Assembly (NCBI GenBank): GCA_029778235.1
Contig: JAKOQS010000066.1
Coordinates: 1 to 64,000, forward strand
DNA length: 64,000 nt
Direction of reading: 5' to 3'
Source of the DNA: Chloroflexota bacterium
Lineage (GTDB): Bacteria > Chloroflexota > Limnocylindria > Limnocylindrales > CSP1-4
Shown here: one piece after another, positions 1 through 8,561 of the stretch
Layout of the letters: each line of letters opens with the position of its first letter
Position numbering within the stretch: position 1 is the first letter of the stretch
The notes under the pieces: generated by a model
The model's input: the letters and a program-made list of their open reading frames with translations, nothing else
Told to the model about the DNA's origin: nothing
Database searches by the model: none
Program-made: the position numbers and the translations under genes

Positions 1-293
1 ACGTAGCAGACGCGCAGGACGTTGGTGAGGAAGCCGGCGCCGAGGAACCCGGCACCCGCCTCGCGGATGACGACCGTGCCGGTGGCCTGGTCGTTCGCGC
101 CGATGATGACGCTCGGGATCGCCTGGGCGGTCGCGTCGACGGTGTTGTTGATCGTGCCGATCGACACGCTGCCCGGGACGACCGGGATGCTCGAGGCGGC
201 GCTCGCGCTGCCGGCGAACGCCGTGGTCGTCAGGACCGCGACGAGGCCCGCGGCCGCGACGGCCCGGACCACCCTGGACCGATGGATCCTCAC
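1..293 (-). CDS. Secreted protein, N-terminal part (runs off left edge)
   Basis: Only the first 97 or so codons are inside the window; the gene continues leftwards. The GTG start at 291-293 has a GGAGG Shine-Dalgarno about 6 nt upstream. The product opens with a basic n-region and a hydrophobic stretch ending in an Ala-x-Ala-type cleavage region (around FAGSASAA), a Sec signal peptide. The mature part is rich in Ser, Thr, Val and Asn and resembles a beta-rich surface or structural protein, but no family is recognisable. It lies 111 nt downstream of a sigma-70 family gene and has its own TACCAT element at 381-386, so it need not be cotranscribed with it. Confidence 0.6.
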   Translation of the reverse strand, partial: MRIHRSRVVRAVAAAGLVAVLTTTAFAGSASAASSIPVVPGSVSIGTINNTVDATAQAIPSVIIGANDQATGTVVIREAGAGFLGAGFLTNVLRVCY

Positions 294-380
294 TGTCTCC
301 CTCCCTGCCGCGAGCGGTCGGCCGCGCGACGGTACCCGGCGCGCCGGGCGTCCCATCCGCTCCGTGCCGGTTCGATCGGG

Positions 381-386
381 ATGGTA
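381..386 (-). promoter_or_regulatory. Candidate -10 element (TACCAT)
   Basis: On the minus strand this reads GTGCTACCAT, the same GTGCTA/TACCAT pattern found before several other operons here. It would give a leader of about 80 nt for the partial secreted gene. No convincing -35 box was seen. Confidence 0.35.
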
Positions 387-404
387 GCACCCGCGCACGC
401 GGGT

Positions 405-1139
405 TCAGGAGGCCGCGTGACGCTCCGCGGCCGCGGCGGCGGCCGTCGTGGCGGCATCGGCCGCATGAGAGGCGGCCTCCGCCGCGTCGATCTCGATCCG
501 CCGGACGTCCGCGGCGGTGGCGCCGTCGACGACGCCCTGCGGCGCGAGCGCGTCGAGCGCCTCCCGCAGCGCCCGGGTGCCGCGGAGCAGGTGGCTCTTG
601 TAGGTGTTCAGCGGGACGTCCATGGTGCGCGCCGCGTCGGCGTAGTCGAGGCCCACCACGTACCGCAGGACCACGGCCGTGCGCTGCTTGAACGGCAGGT
701 CGCCGATCGCCACGGCGACCGCCCGACGCACCTCGGCGGCCTCGGCGGCGGCGTGCGGGTCCGCGGCGGCGCCCTCGTCCGCGAGGATCCCGGCCGACGG
801 GCGGCCCGGCACGCCCGCCGCGTCCGCCTCCAGCATCCGGTCGAGTGAATCGTCGCGCCGCGCCGGCGACCGCGAGACCGCGCGCGAGGCGAGCCGGACG
901 CAGATCGCGTTCAGCCACGCTGCGACGGACGGCCGCGGCTCGAAGCGTTCCATCGACCGGAACGCCGCCAGGAACGTCTCCTGCACCACGTCCTCGGCGA
1001 GGTGCGGGCTGTTCGTCAGCCGCGCAGCGAGGTTGAGGAGCCGCTGCCGGTGCTGGCGGACCAGCTCGGCGTACGCCGCCTCCGATCCCTCCTTGCAGCG
1101 GCGGACGAGCTCGCGCTCGTCCCAGCCCCTCTGCTCCAC
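405..1139 (-). CDS. RNA polymerase sigma factor, sigma-70 family (ECF-like)
   Basis: The 244-residue product has a sigma region 2 at about residues 20-85, including the AEDVVQETFLAAF block that contacts core polymerase and the -10 DNA. Region 4 spans about 143-198, with DLPFKQRTAVVLRY followed by a helix-turn-helix ending in NTYKSHLLRG. The start is the GTG at 1137-1139, with GGAGG 4-5 nt upstream; longer upstream in-frame sequence is low-complexity Arg/Pro. The last 35 or so residues form an alanine-rich tail that is unusual for ECF factors. No anti-sigma factor is adjacent; neighbours on both sides are secreted proteins, so an envelope regulon is possible. Confidence 0.9.
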   Translation of the reverse strand: MEQRGWDERELVRRCKEGSEAAYAELVRQHRQRLLNLAARLTNSPHLAEDVVQETFLAAFRSMERFEPRPSVAAWLNAICVRLASRAVSRSPARRDDSLDRMLEADAAGVPGRPSAGILADEGAAADPHAAAEAAEVRRAVAVAIGDLPFKQRTAVVLRYVVGLDYADAARTMDVPLNTYKSHLLRGTRALREALDALAPQGVVDGATAADVRRIEIDAAEAASHAADAATTAAAAAAERHAAS

Positions 1140-1470
1140 GCATCCTCCAGGTTCGGCGACGCGGCCGGCGGGGCCTCGCGCGCCCGGGCGCCCTCGCGAA
1201 CGGGCACGCGCGGACACGGACGGACCGCCGCGCGGCACGAGGCGTACCCCGCGCTGCTGGGGAGTCTGCCACAGGGGGCCGGTGCGGGTCGACCGGTCCG
1301 GGCGCCGGCGGCTCGCCGATGAGGGCGCCGGTGGCGCGCGGAGACGGGTACGGAGTGGCGCGGCGCCGCGGTCAAGGAAAGGCGCGAGGCCCGGATCGCT
1401 CCCGGCCACGCGCCATCGAGGGCACAGGGTCGGGCGCCCGGACGAAGCCCCGCGAGCGACGGTCAGCGCA
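1140..1470. other. Intergenic region, 331 bp
   Basis: No convincing gene, hairpin or TAnnnT element was found on either strand. It must hold the promoter of the downstream sigma gene and the end of the 630-residue secreted protein transcript, but neither signal could be identified. A short self-complementary GCGGCGCCGC lies near 1367. Confidence 0.4.
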
Positions 1471-3363
1471 TCACTGCGGGTAGGTCACGCCGATGTACGA
1501 GCCCCAGTTGAGGAACGCGGCGCGGTACGGGAGCGTGCTGTCCTTGCCGATGTACTCGGCCGCGAACCACACGTTCCCTGCCTCATCCGTCGCGGCGGCG
1601 CTGTAGTCGCCCCACCGCTCGGTACCGTTGCGGGAGTACGGCGGGTAGGCCGTGAAGCCATCGGCCGCCGCCGTCCCGTTGGCCGCCACGCGGACCTCGC
1701 TGGCGCCCATGAAGGGATCGAACTGGGCATACGCCACGCTCGGCCACCGACTGGGCGACGAGAAGGTCATCGCGACCACGCCGCGGACGGTGCTGCTCAC
1801 CGCGACGGCGGGGAACCAGAGGTAGCTGTCCTTGGCGCCGATGTAGCCCTGGCCGGCGATGCTGGCCATGAGGCCGCCGGCGAACGTGCTGACCCGGACC
1901 GTCCACCACGCGACGCCGACCGTCGGCCCGGCGGTGTTGCCCGCGATGTTCATCACGCTGCTCGCGGCGCCCCACAGCATGCCGCCGGAGTACACGACCT
2001 GGTGCATCCGGTCGTCGTTGGTGTCGAGCCGCGCCATCGGCTGGTTGACGATGGTCGGGTCGATCTGGCCCTGGCCGAGCGGGTGCGGGCCGTACTTCTG
2101 CTTGGCGCCACCGGCGGGCGCGCCGTAGATGCAGTCGCACGCGTAGGTCTGGCCGGTGAGCTGCACCCGCGAGAGCTGGGGCCAGTTCATGGTCGTGAGG
2201 TTCAGGGCGTTCGTGCCCGTGATCGCCCAGACGTCGAGGACGTTGTCCACGGTCCCGTACATGTCGCGGGTGGACATGAAGTACTGGGTGCCGCCCGACG
2301 ACATGTCATAGCCGCCGTTCGGGGTGACCGACGGCTGGACCGTGAAGGCGAGCGGCTCGGGGCCGGCGAACCCGAGGCCCCAGACGTACGCCAGGAGCGC
2401 GGTGCCACGGGAGTCGATGATCGCGCGCTTGGAGATGCCCCAGATCGTGACGCCCGCGAACGGCGCGCCGCCGGGGTTCCCGAAGTCGAACTCGTTGTTC
2501 GTCAGCCAGACAGCGTTCGCGTCCAGGCCGAGCTGCGGGTAGTCCGGGAAGCAGGCGTAGACGCAGTCGGGCAGCGTGTAATCGCCGCCGTCGGGCAGCT
2601 GGAAGACGGACCAGGACCCGACCGGGTTGCTCGAGTTGCTGACGGCGAGGACCGACCCGAGCTGGCCGGCGAGGTTGGGGTACGCGTACCAGGTCATGAA
2701 GAACCGCTTGGTCTGCGGGTCGTACTGGCAGCGCGGATCGCCGGTGCCGGGGCCGTTGGGGTACTCGGCCGGCAGGCCGAGGAAGTAGTTGGCCGGGGTG
2801 ACGCCGGTGAGGGCGGCGCCGGAGGTGCTGAAGATCTGGACCGCGCCGTTGACGGCCTGGACGACGTACCCGCCGCCCACGCACAGCGCCATGTCCGGGG
2901 GCTCGAGGCTGTAGTTCCAGCGGTAGCCGTCCGGCGACGCATAGCGCATCTCGGTCCCCGAGATGCCGTCGCGACCGACCGCGCCGCTGCGCCCCGACAC
3001 GATGCTGGGGGTGACCACCGGCAGGCTCGGCGCGGAGGGCGTCGAGAGCTGCGCGTTGGCCGGGCCGTAGTAGCCCTTCTTCGGCTGGATCGTCTTCTTC
3101 GGCTTCGCCTTGCGGAGCTCGTCGGTGGCCTTGGGGCCGACCTTGACGACGCCGACCGGGGCGAACTTGGCGCCCGAGCTGATCTTGGTGATCTGCACCT
3201 GGGCGGTCTTGACGCCCGCCATGGGGGCCGCCGCGGCGCGGACCGGCGTGGCCGCCATCGCGGGCGCCACCATCCCGACGAGGAGTGCGGCCGAGGCGAA
3301 GCCTGCGGCGAGGAACCGGAGATCCCTCCGGCTCGCGAGGCCCCGCGGACGCTGATGCGTCAT
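1471..3363 (-). CDS. Large secreted protein of unknown function, Tat-like signal
   Basis: The 630-residue product starts at the ATG at 3361-3363 with GGAGGG about 10 nt upstream. Residues 12-20 read SRRDLRFLA, close to the twin-arginine consensus, followed by a hydrophobic segment and an AMA cleavage site near 37. The N-terminal mature part contains a Lys/Pro-rich stretch with a KKTIQPKK patch. The rest is rich in Gly, Trp, Tyr and Asn, with blocks such as DPRCQYDP, RFFMTWYAY and GHPLGQGQ-like turns, suggesting a repeat or beta-propeller fold. Several Cys pairs (CVYACF, CDC) could form disulfides. No catalytic motif is recognised. The function is unknown and export is a strong inference. Confidence 0.75.
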   Translation of the reverse strand: MTHQRPRGLASRRDLRFLAAGFASAALLVGMVAPAMAATPVRAAAAPMAGVKTAQVQITKISSGAKFAPVGVVKVGPKATDELRKAKPKKTIQPKKGYYGPANAQLSTPSAPSLPVVTPSIVSGRSGAVGRDGISGTEMRYASPDGYRWNYSLEPPDMALCVGGGYVVQAVNGAVQIFSTSGAALTGVTPANYFLGLPAEYPNGPGTGDPRCQYDPQTKRFFMTWYAYPNLAGQLGSVLAVSNSSNPVGSWSVFQLPDGGDYTLPDCVYACFPDYPQLGLDANAVWLTNNEFDFGNPGGAPFAGVTIWGISKRAIIDSRGTALLAYVWGLGFAGPEPLAFTVQPSVTPNGGYDMSSGGTQYFMSTRDMYGTVDNVLDVWAITGTNALNLTTMNWPQLSRVQLTGQTYACDCIYGAPAGGAKQKYGPHPLGQGQIDPTIVNQPMARLDTNDDRMHQVVYSGGMLWGAASSVMNIAGNTAGPTVGVAWWTVRVSTFAGGLMASIAGQGYIGAKDSYLWFPAVAVSSTVRGVVAMTFSSPSRWPSVAYAQFDPFMGASEVRVAANGTAAADGFTAYPPYSRNGTERWGDYSAAATDEAGNVWFAAEYIGKDSTLPYRAAFLNWGSYIGVTYPQ

Positions 3364-3472
3364 CGTGTCGTGTCCCTCCCTCTCTCCGATCCGAGGCTGC
3401 CGTCGACCCGGCACTGGTTCGTGGGCGGCAGTCCCACACAGCGGGCACCGCGACGCGCGGCGCCTCACCGAG

Positions 3473-3502
3473 TGTCTAGCACAGTCGATGGGGCGCGCGC
3501 AA
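3473..3502 (-). promoter_or_regulatory. Candidate promoter of the 630-residue secreted protein
   Basis: On the minus strand a TTGCGC (3497-3502) and a TAGACA (3473-3478) are separated by 18 nt, close to the sigma-70 consensus arrangement. The -10 is preceded by TGTGC, as in the B12 operon promoter. The leader would be about 105 nt. Confidence 0.45.
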
Positions 3503-3543
3503 CCCGCAGGGGTCACAAGATGGCGTCGGACGGGCTCCGACGG

Positions 3544-4296
3544 TCACCAGCCCATGACGAGGCCGCCGTCCACCCCGAGCACCTGGCCCGTGATGTACCC
3601 GGCCTCGTCGGACGCGAGGAAGACGACCGCGTCGGCGATCTCCTCCACCGTCCCGAAGCGGGCGAGCGGGGTGGCCGCACGGATCCCCTCCTGGATGGGC
3701 TCGGGCAGGCCGGAGGTGAGCTCCGTGAGCACGAACCCGGGCGCGACGGCGTTGCACGTGATGCCGCGGCTCGCGACCTCTCGCGCCACCGCCTTGGTCA
3801 GCCCGATGAGGCCGGCCTTCGCCGCCGAGTAGTTGGCCTGCCCGGCGTTGCCCGCCCGGCCGGCGGCCGACGAGACGTTCACGATGCGGCCGGCACGCGC
3901 CTTGAGCATCGGCCGCATCGCGGCCTTGGTCGTGTAGAACGCCCCCGAGAGGTTCGTGTCGAGGACCTCGCGCCAGGCGTCCGTGCTCATGCGCATGACC
4001 AGGTCGTCGCGGGTGATGCCGGCGTTGTTCACAAGGATGTCGATGCGGCCGTACGCGCCGAGCGCCGCGGCCACGAGGCCCTCGGCCGCGTCGGGCTCGG
4101 AGACATCGCCGCGGTGCGCGAGCGCCTGGCGGCCCAGGGCCTCGACCGCGGCGACGACCTCGGCCGCGGCGTCGGCGTTGCCCTTGTACGAGAAGGCGAC
4201 GTCGGCGCCCTGGCGGGCGAGGGCGAGCACGATGGCACGCCCGATCCCCCGGGAGCCACCGGTGACGATCGCGCTCTTGCCGGACAGGTCGATCAT
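3544..4296 (-). CDS. fabG: 3-oxoacyl-[ACP] reductase FabG
   Basis: A 250-residue short-chain dehydrogenase that reduces 3-oxoacyl-ACP to 3-hydroxyacyl-ACP with NADPH in type II fatty-acid synthesis. The glycine-rich cofactor motif TGGSRGIG is at residues 12-19 and NNAG at 90-93. The catalytic residues Ser143, Tyr156 and Lys160 sit in the spacing expected for FabG, and the C-terminus ends in a typical VDGG..MGW segment. Its ATG overlaps the fabH stop by four bases (ATGA), so it is the last gene of the fatty-acid cluster. Confidence 0.95.
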   Translation of the reverse strand: MIDLSGKSAIVTGGSRGIGRAIVLALARQGADVAFSYKGNADAAAEVVAAVEALGRQALAHRGDVSEPDAAEGLVAAALGAYGRIDILVNNAGITRDDLVMRMSTDAWREVLDTNLSGAFYTTKAAMRPMLKARAGRIVNVSSAAGRAGNAGQANYSAAKAGLIGLTKAVAREVASRGITCNAVAPGFVLTELTSGLPEPIQEGIRAATPLARFGTVEEIADAVVFLASDEAGYITGQVLGVDGGLVMGW

Positions 4297-5891
4297 GCGA
4301 GGGCCTCCGTGGTGGGTGCCGGGGTCGCCTCGCCGGCGTCCGCGGTGCGGACCGCGACCCCCTTGCGGGTGCGGGCCGGGCGCCCCGGGCGGGGGTCGGG
4401 GTCGCCCGCGGTCGGCCCCGCGGCGGGCGGGGTCGGCCGGGCCGGGGCAGGATGTGGGGTCGGGGCCGCTTCCGGCGTGGCGGACGGCGCGGCCGCGTCC
4501 GGCGGGGTCGCGTCCGGCGGGGCGGACGGCGCGGCCGGACCCTCCCCGGCGGGCGATCCGGCTGCCTCCGTCTCGTCATCGCCCGCGGGCCGCGTCACCG
4601 ACGCCGCACCGCGCTCGGTCGCATCCACGCCCTTGGCAGCGAACGCCCGCACGAGGACCTCGGGGACCGGCCCCACGCTCTCCCAGCCGTCGGGGATGAC
4701 GACCGGCACCGCGTCGGGGCCGATGGACGCCGCGCGCTCCGCGGCCGCCGGATCGGCCGTCCACTCCATCGCGACGGCGCCGGACGTGAAGCCGGCCCCG
4801 AACGCCACGAAGACGATCCGGTCGCCGGGAGCGACGCGGCCCGCGTCCACCGCTTCGGCGAGGGCGATCGGCACGGACGCCGCGGACGTGTTCCCGTAGC
4901 GGTCCAGGTTCACGAAGATGCGCTCCATCGGGAAACCAAGCCCCCGGGAGACGGACTCGATGATCCGCAGGTTGGCCTGGTGGGGGATGAGCAGATCGAT
5001 GAACTCGGGCGCCCAGCCGGCCCGGTCGATCGCCGTCAGGGCGGTCGTCGCGATCGTCCGCGTCGCGTACTTGTAGGTCTCCCTGCCCTCCATCCGGAGG
5101 TAGTGACCGCGTCCTGAGACCGTCTCGCCGGACGCGGGTGCCGCGGCGCCGCCGGCCGGGAGCCAGATCTTGTATGCGCCGGCGGGGTCGGTCGTCAGCT
5201 CGAAGCCACGGGCTCCGCCGGGCTCGTCCGCGGCCGAGATGACGACCGCGCCCGCCCCGTCCCCGAACAGGACGCAGGTGTTGCGGTCCGCGTAGTCGAG
5301 GAAGCGGCTGAGGGTCTCGGCGCCGATGACCAGCACGTTCCGGGCGAGGCCCGCCACCACCTGTGCATGTGCCACCGAGTAGGCGTAGACGAACCCGGAG
5401 CAGGCGGCCGCCACATCCATCGCGGCGGCCCTCTCGGCCCCGATCGCCTGCTTCACGAGCGCAGCGGTGGAGGGCATCCAGTAGTCGGGCGTGAGGGTGG
5501 CCACGATGATCAGGTCGATGTCGTCCGGCTCCAGCCCGGCGACCGCCACCGCGCGGCGCCCGGCGACCGCGCCGAGGGACGCCGTCGTCTGGTTCCAGCC
5601 CGCGATGCGACGCTCGCGGATCCCGGTGCGGGTGGTGATCCACTCGTCCGAGGTGTCCACGATCGTCTCGAGGTCGTGGTTGGTGAGCACGAGCGGGGGC
5701 GCGTACGCACCCCACCCCGTGACGTGGGCGTACCGGGCGGCGGGCTCGCGGCGACCGCCGACGTGCGGCACATGCGGCGCCGGGACCTCCACGTGCGGGA
5801 TCCGCGCCTCCGGGAGGTGCGGCGGGGTGACGTGCGGGACCCGGGGGGCGGGCAGGTCGATGTGCGGCAGCCGAGGGGAGCGGGGGCTCAC
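4293..5891 (-). CDS. fabH: 3-oxoacyl-[ACP] synthase III FabH with N- and C-terminal extensions
   Basis: FabH condenses acetyl-CoA (or another acyl-CoA) with malonyl-ACP to start fatty-acid chains. The catalytic triad is present: Cys164 in AACSG, His304 in PHQAN and Asn334 in GNTS. At 532 residues it is far longer than the usual 320-340. Residues 1-50 are an added head with repeated Pro-His dipeptides (LPHIDLP, VPHV, PPHLP, IPHVEVP, VPHV). The conserved fold ends near 390 and is followed by about 140 residues of Ala/Pro/Thr-rich, probably disordered, tail. The GTG start overlaps the accB stop (GTGA), which supports translation of the head. Confidence 0.92.
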   Translation of the reverse strand: MSPRSPRLPHIDLPAPRVPHVTPPHLPEARIPHVEVPAPHVPHVGGRREPAARYAHVTGWGAYAPPLVLTNHDLETIVDTSDEWITTRTGIRERRIAGWNQTTASLGAVAGRRAVAVAGLEPDDIDLIIVATLTPDYWMPSTAALVKQAIGAERAAAMDVAAACSGFVYAYSVAHAQVVAGLARNVLVIGAETLSRFLDYADRNTCVLFGDGAGAVVISAADEPGGARGFELTTDPAGAYKIWLPAGGAAAPASGETVSGRGHYLRMEGRETYKYATRTIATTALTAIDRAGWAPEFIDLLIPHQANLRIIESVSRGLGFPMERIFVNLDRYGNTSAASVPIALAEAVDAGRVAPGDRIVFVAFGAGFTSGAVAMEWTADPAAAERAASIGPDAVPVVIPDGWESVGPVPEVLVRAFAAKGVDATERGAASVTRPAGDDETEAAGSPAGEGPAAPSAPPDATPPDAAAPSATPEAAPTPHPAPARPTPPAAGPTAGDPDPRPGRPARTRKGVAVRTADAGEATPAPTTEALA

Positions 5892-6568
5892 AGGGGGACG
5901 ACCTCGATGAGGGTCTGCTTCGCCTTCACGAGCTTGCCGTTCTCGACGGCGATCCGGGAGATCCTGCCGGAGGCATCCGACTTGATCTCGTTGAACAGCT
6001 TCATCGCCTCGATCAGCCCGATGACCTGGCCGGCCACGACCTCCTGGCCGACGGTCACGAAGGGCGGCGTCGTGGGGGACGGAGAGGCGTAGAAGATGCC
6101 CGTCAGTGGGGCAGCGACCGCGTGGGCCGGCGGGCCTGCGGGCTCCTCCGCGGGGGCGGCGGCGCGGGGTGTCGCGGGGGTCGCCGGGTCGCGGTGCGGC
6201 GCCTCAGGGTGTGCCTGCCGGGCCGGCGCTCGGTGCGCGGCCGGGCCGGCGTGGCCGTCGGCCTTGCGCAGGATGAGGGTGGTCTCCCCCGCCCCGACCT
6301 CGAGCTCGGACAGCGCGCTGCGGTCCAGGAGGCCGGCCAGCCGGTCGACGAGCGCGAGCAGCGAGGCGTCCGCGGCCGTGAGCGGTCCGTCGGCAGGGTC
6401 GGTCCCGGCGCCAGGGACCGTCCCGGCGCCAGGGATCGGCCCGGCGGCGCGCGGTGTCCCCCTCACATCGCTCGCGCGGCGCGTCGGGACGGCGCCGGCC
6501 GGCTCGGCGGCGTCGCCGTCGCGGGATCCCCCGCGCGCCGCGCCGAGGATCCGGTCCATCGCGCTCAC
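5888..6568 (-). CDS. accB: Biotin carboxyl carrier protein of acetyl-CoA carboxylase (AccB)
   Basis: AccB carries the biotin that shuttles CO2 from biotin carboxylase to the carboxyltransferase. The biotinylation motif EAMKL is present with the acceptor lysine near residue 190. It lies in a C-terminal lipoyl/biotinyl domain after a long Pro/Ala-rich linker, and a short helical region near 65-105 resembles the AccB N-terminal oligomerisation domain. The chosen GTG (6566-6568) overlaps the fabF stop as GTGA. Alternatives are a GTG at 6575-6577 and an ATG at 6557-6559. This is the functional BCCP of the cluster; the accC-adjacent paralogue lacks the lysine. Confidence 0.93.
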   Translation of the reverse strand: MSAMDRILGAARGGSRDGDAAEPAGAVPTRRASDVRGTPRAAGPIPGAGTVPGAGTDPADGPLTAADASLLALVDRLAGLLDRSALSELEVGAGETTLILRKADGHAGPAAHRAPARQAHPEAPHRDPATPATPRAAAPAEEPAGPPAHAVAAPLTGIFYASPSPTTPPFVTVGQEVVAGQVIGLIEAMKLFNEIKSDASGRISRIAVENGKLVKAKQTLIEVVPL

Positions 6569-7821
6569 GGGTCCCACCGCCGGATCACGAGCGCGCTGTT
6601 CTGGCCGCCGAAGCCGAACGAGTTGCTCAGGGCGGCGCGGAGCGGACGCCGCCGCGCGGTCCCTGGCGTCAGGTCCAGCCCGTCACCGGCCGGATCGACG
6701 TCGACGAGGTTGATCGTCGGGGGGACGATGCCGTGGCGGAGGGACTGGATCGTCACCACGGCCTCGATCGCGCCGGCAGCGCCGAGCGTGTGGCCGAGCA
6801 TCGACTTGTTGGCGGTGACGCTGACCTCTCCCGCACGGTCGCCGAGGAGCGTCCGGATCGCCTGGAGCTCCGCTCGGTCGCCCTCGGGGGTGGAGGTCGC
6901 GTGGGCGTTCACGTGGTCGATCGCGTCCGGGGTCATCCCCGCCTTCTGGAGCGCGCGACGGGCCGCGCGCAGCGCGCCCTCGCCGCCCGGCGCCGGGAGC
7001 GTGATGTGGCTGGCATCTCCGGTCGCCGCGTACCCGGCGACCTCCGCGAGGATCGGCGCGCCGCGCCACTGCGCGTGCTCGAGCTCCTCGAGGATGAGGC
7101 ACGCAGCACCCTCTGCGATGACGAACCCGTCGCGGCCGGCGTCGAACGGCCGGCTGGCGGCGGCAGGGTCGTCGTTGCGCGTGGAGAGCGCCCGCATCGC
7201 GGCGAACGAGCCGACGAGGGCCTCCGCGAGCGGCGCCTCCGTGCCGCCGACGATCATCACGTCCGCGTCGTCGCGGCGGATCGTCTCCCACGCCTCGCCG
7301 ATCGCGTGGCCCCCCGAGGCGCACGCGCTCACCGTCGCGAAGTTGGGGCCCAGCGCGCCGGACATGATCCCGACCTGGCCCGCGCCCAGGTTCGCGATGA
7401 CCATCGGGATGAAGAACGGGCTGATCCGGTCCGGCCCCCGCTCGACCGACACACCCACCTGCTCCACGAACGTCGTCCCGCCGCCGATCCCGCTGCCCAC
7501 GATGACGCCCGTCCGCTCGGCCAGGGGCCGCTCGAGCCGGCCCGGAAGCCCGGCTGCATCCATGGCGCGCCGCGCGCACCAGAGCGCGAAGAGCGCGAAC
7601 CGGTCGTTGCGCCGTTGCTCCTTGCGATCCACGACGTCACCGGGGTCGAAGTCGGGGACCTCGCCCGCGATGCGCGAGTCGATGCGCGACGGATCGAACC
7701 GCGAGATCGGGCGGATGCCGGACCGCCCGGAGACGAGCCCGTCCCAGGTCGCGTCGAGGCCGGCGCCGAGGGCCGAGACGACCTCCATGCCGGTGACGAC
7801 GACGCGTCGGCCGCCGCTCAT
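6565..7821 (-). CDS. fabF: 3-oxoacyl-[ACP] synthase II FabF
   Basis: This 418-residue elongation condensing enzyme joins acyl-ACP with malonyl-ACP. The nucleophile Cys167 lies in SACASGG. The two histidines are in NAHATSTPEGD and NKSMLGHTLGAAG, the Cys-His-His triad of KAS I/II enzymes, and NSFGFGGQN near the C-terminus completes the thiolase-fold signature. The ATG at 7819-7821 overlaps the stop of the metallophosphoesterase gene (ATGA). The upstream in-frame extension is Arg-rich shadow sequence and was rejected. Confidence 0.95.
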   Translation of the reverse strand: MSGGRRVVVTGMEVVSALGAGLDATWDGLVSGRSGIRPISRFDPSRIDSRIAGEVPDFDPGDVVDRKEQRRNDRFALFALWCARRAMDAAGLPGRLERPLAERTGVIVGSGIGGGTTFVEQVGVSVERGPDRISPFFIPMVIANLGAGQVGIMSGALGPNFATVSACASGGHAIGEAWETIRRDDADVMIVGGTEAPLAEALVGSFAAMRALSTRNDDPAAASRPFDAGRDGFVIAEGAACLILEELEHAQWRGAPILAEVAGYAATGDASHITLPAPGGEGALRAARRALQKAGMTPDAIDHVNAHATSTPEGDRAELQAIRTLLGDRAGEVSVTANKSMLGHTLGAAGAIEAVVTIQSLRHGIVPPTINLVDVDPAGDGLDLTPGTARRRPLRAALSNSFGFGGQNSALVIRRWDP

Positions 7822-8561
7822 CGGACCATCTTCCCGGTGCGGATGGTGGCGGCGCGGTAGACGTCGCCCGCGAGGCCGCGATCGGCGACCGCGTCGGCCG
7901 CCGCGATGACGTCGTACTCGACGCGCTTGATCTCCGGGAAGACGTCGGTCCCGACCACGTCGATCATCGCCCACGAGGCGCGCGGGTCCCCGTCGAACGC
8001 GTAGCCGGCAGAGCCGTCGTTGACGATCATCCGCCAGCCCATGTCGCGCACCTCGGGGACGTGCGTGTGCCCGCAGCAGATGACCCGGGCGTCGGTGCGG
8101 CTGATCCGCTCGAGCGTCGCGGTCGCGTCGAGGTCGGCGTCCAGGCCGGCCGTCTGCGACCCGGGCGAGGCGTGGCAGACGAGGATGAGCGTGTCGTCCA
8201 CGCGGATGCGCCGCTCGGCGGGGAGGCGGCGGAGCCAGTCGAGGCGCTCCGGACCCAGCTGATCATGCGCCCACTCGGCGGCGATGCGGAAGTGCTCCGG
8301 GGGCCCATCGGGGAACCACGGGAACGCGGCGGCCCAGTCGAAGTCGGCCACCGCGACGTCCGTGTTGCCGGCGATCACGAGCGCCCCGCCAGCCTCCATC
8401 TCGCGCAGGAGGTCCACCGACCCGGCCGGGTCGGGCCCGTTGAACGCCAGGTCGCCCGCGACCGCCACGATGTCGGCGGTGGACAGCCGCACGCTCTCGC
8501 GCACGGCCTCGAGCGCGAGCCGGTTGCCGTGGACGTCCGAGAGGACGGCGATCCGCGCCAT
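7818..8561 (-). CDS. Metallophosphoesterase (YfcE/MJ0936-like)
   Basis: The 247-residue protein has the calcineurin-like phosphoesterase motif order SDVHGN (residues 8-13), GDLAFNG, GNTD, a CHASPG segment and GHTHVPE. These supply the dinuclear metal ligands of small bacterial phosphodiesterases and protein phosphatases. It is coupled on both sides, by TGATG to fabZ and by ATGA to fabF, so it is made with the fatty-acid enzymes. A role in ACP or phospholipid phosphodiester chemistry is tempting but is inference from position only. The substrate is unknown. Confidence 0.85.
   Translation of the reverse strand: MARIAVLSDVHGNRLALEAVRESVRLSTADIVAVAGDLAFNGPDPAGSVDLLREMEAGGALVIAGNTDVAVADFDWAAAFPWFPDGPPEHFRIAAEWAHDQLGPERLDWLRRLPAERRIRVDDTLILVCHASPGSQTAGLDADLDATATLERISRTDARVICCGHTHVPEVRDMGWRMIVNDGSAGYAFDGDPRASWAMIDVVGTDVFPEIKRVEYDVIAAADAVADRGLAGDVYRAATIRTGKMVR

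Noticed and set aside
679..4899. 1406-codon open frame on the plus strand
   Set aside because: It runs antisense to the sigma, secreted-protein, fabG and fabH genes and is Arg/Ala/Gly-rich low complexity; its length is due to high GC.
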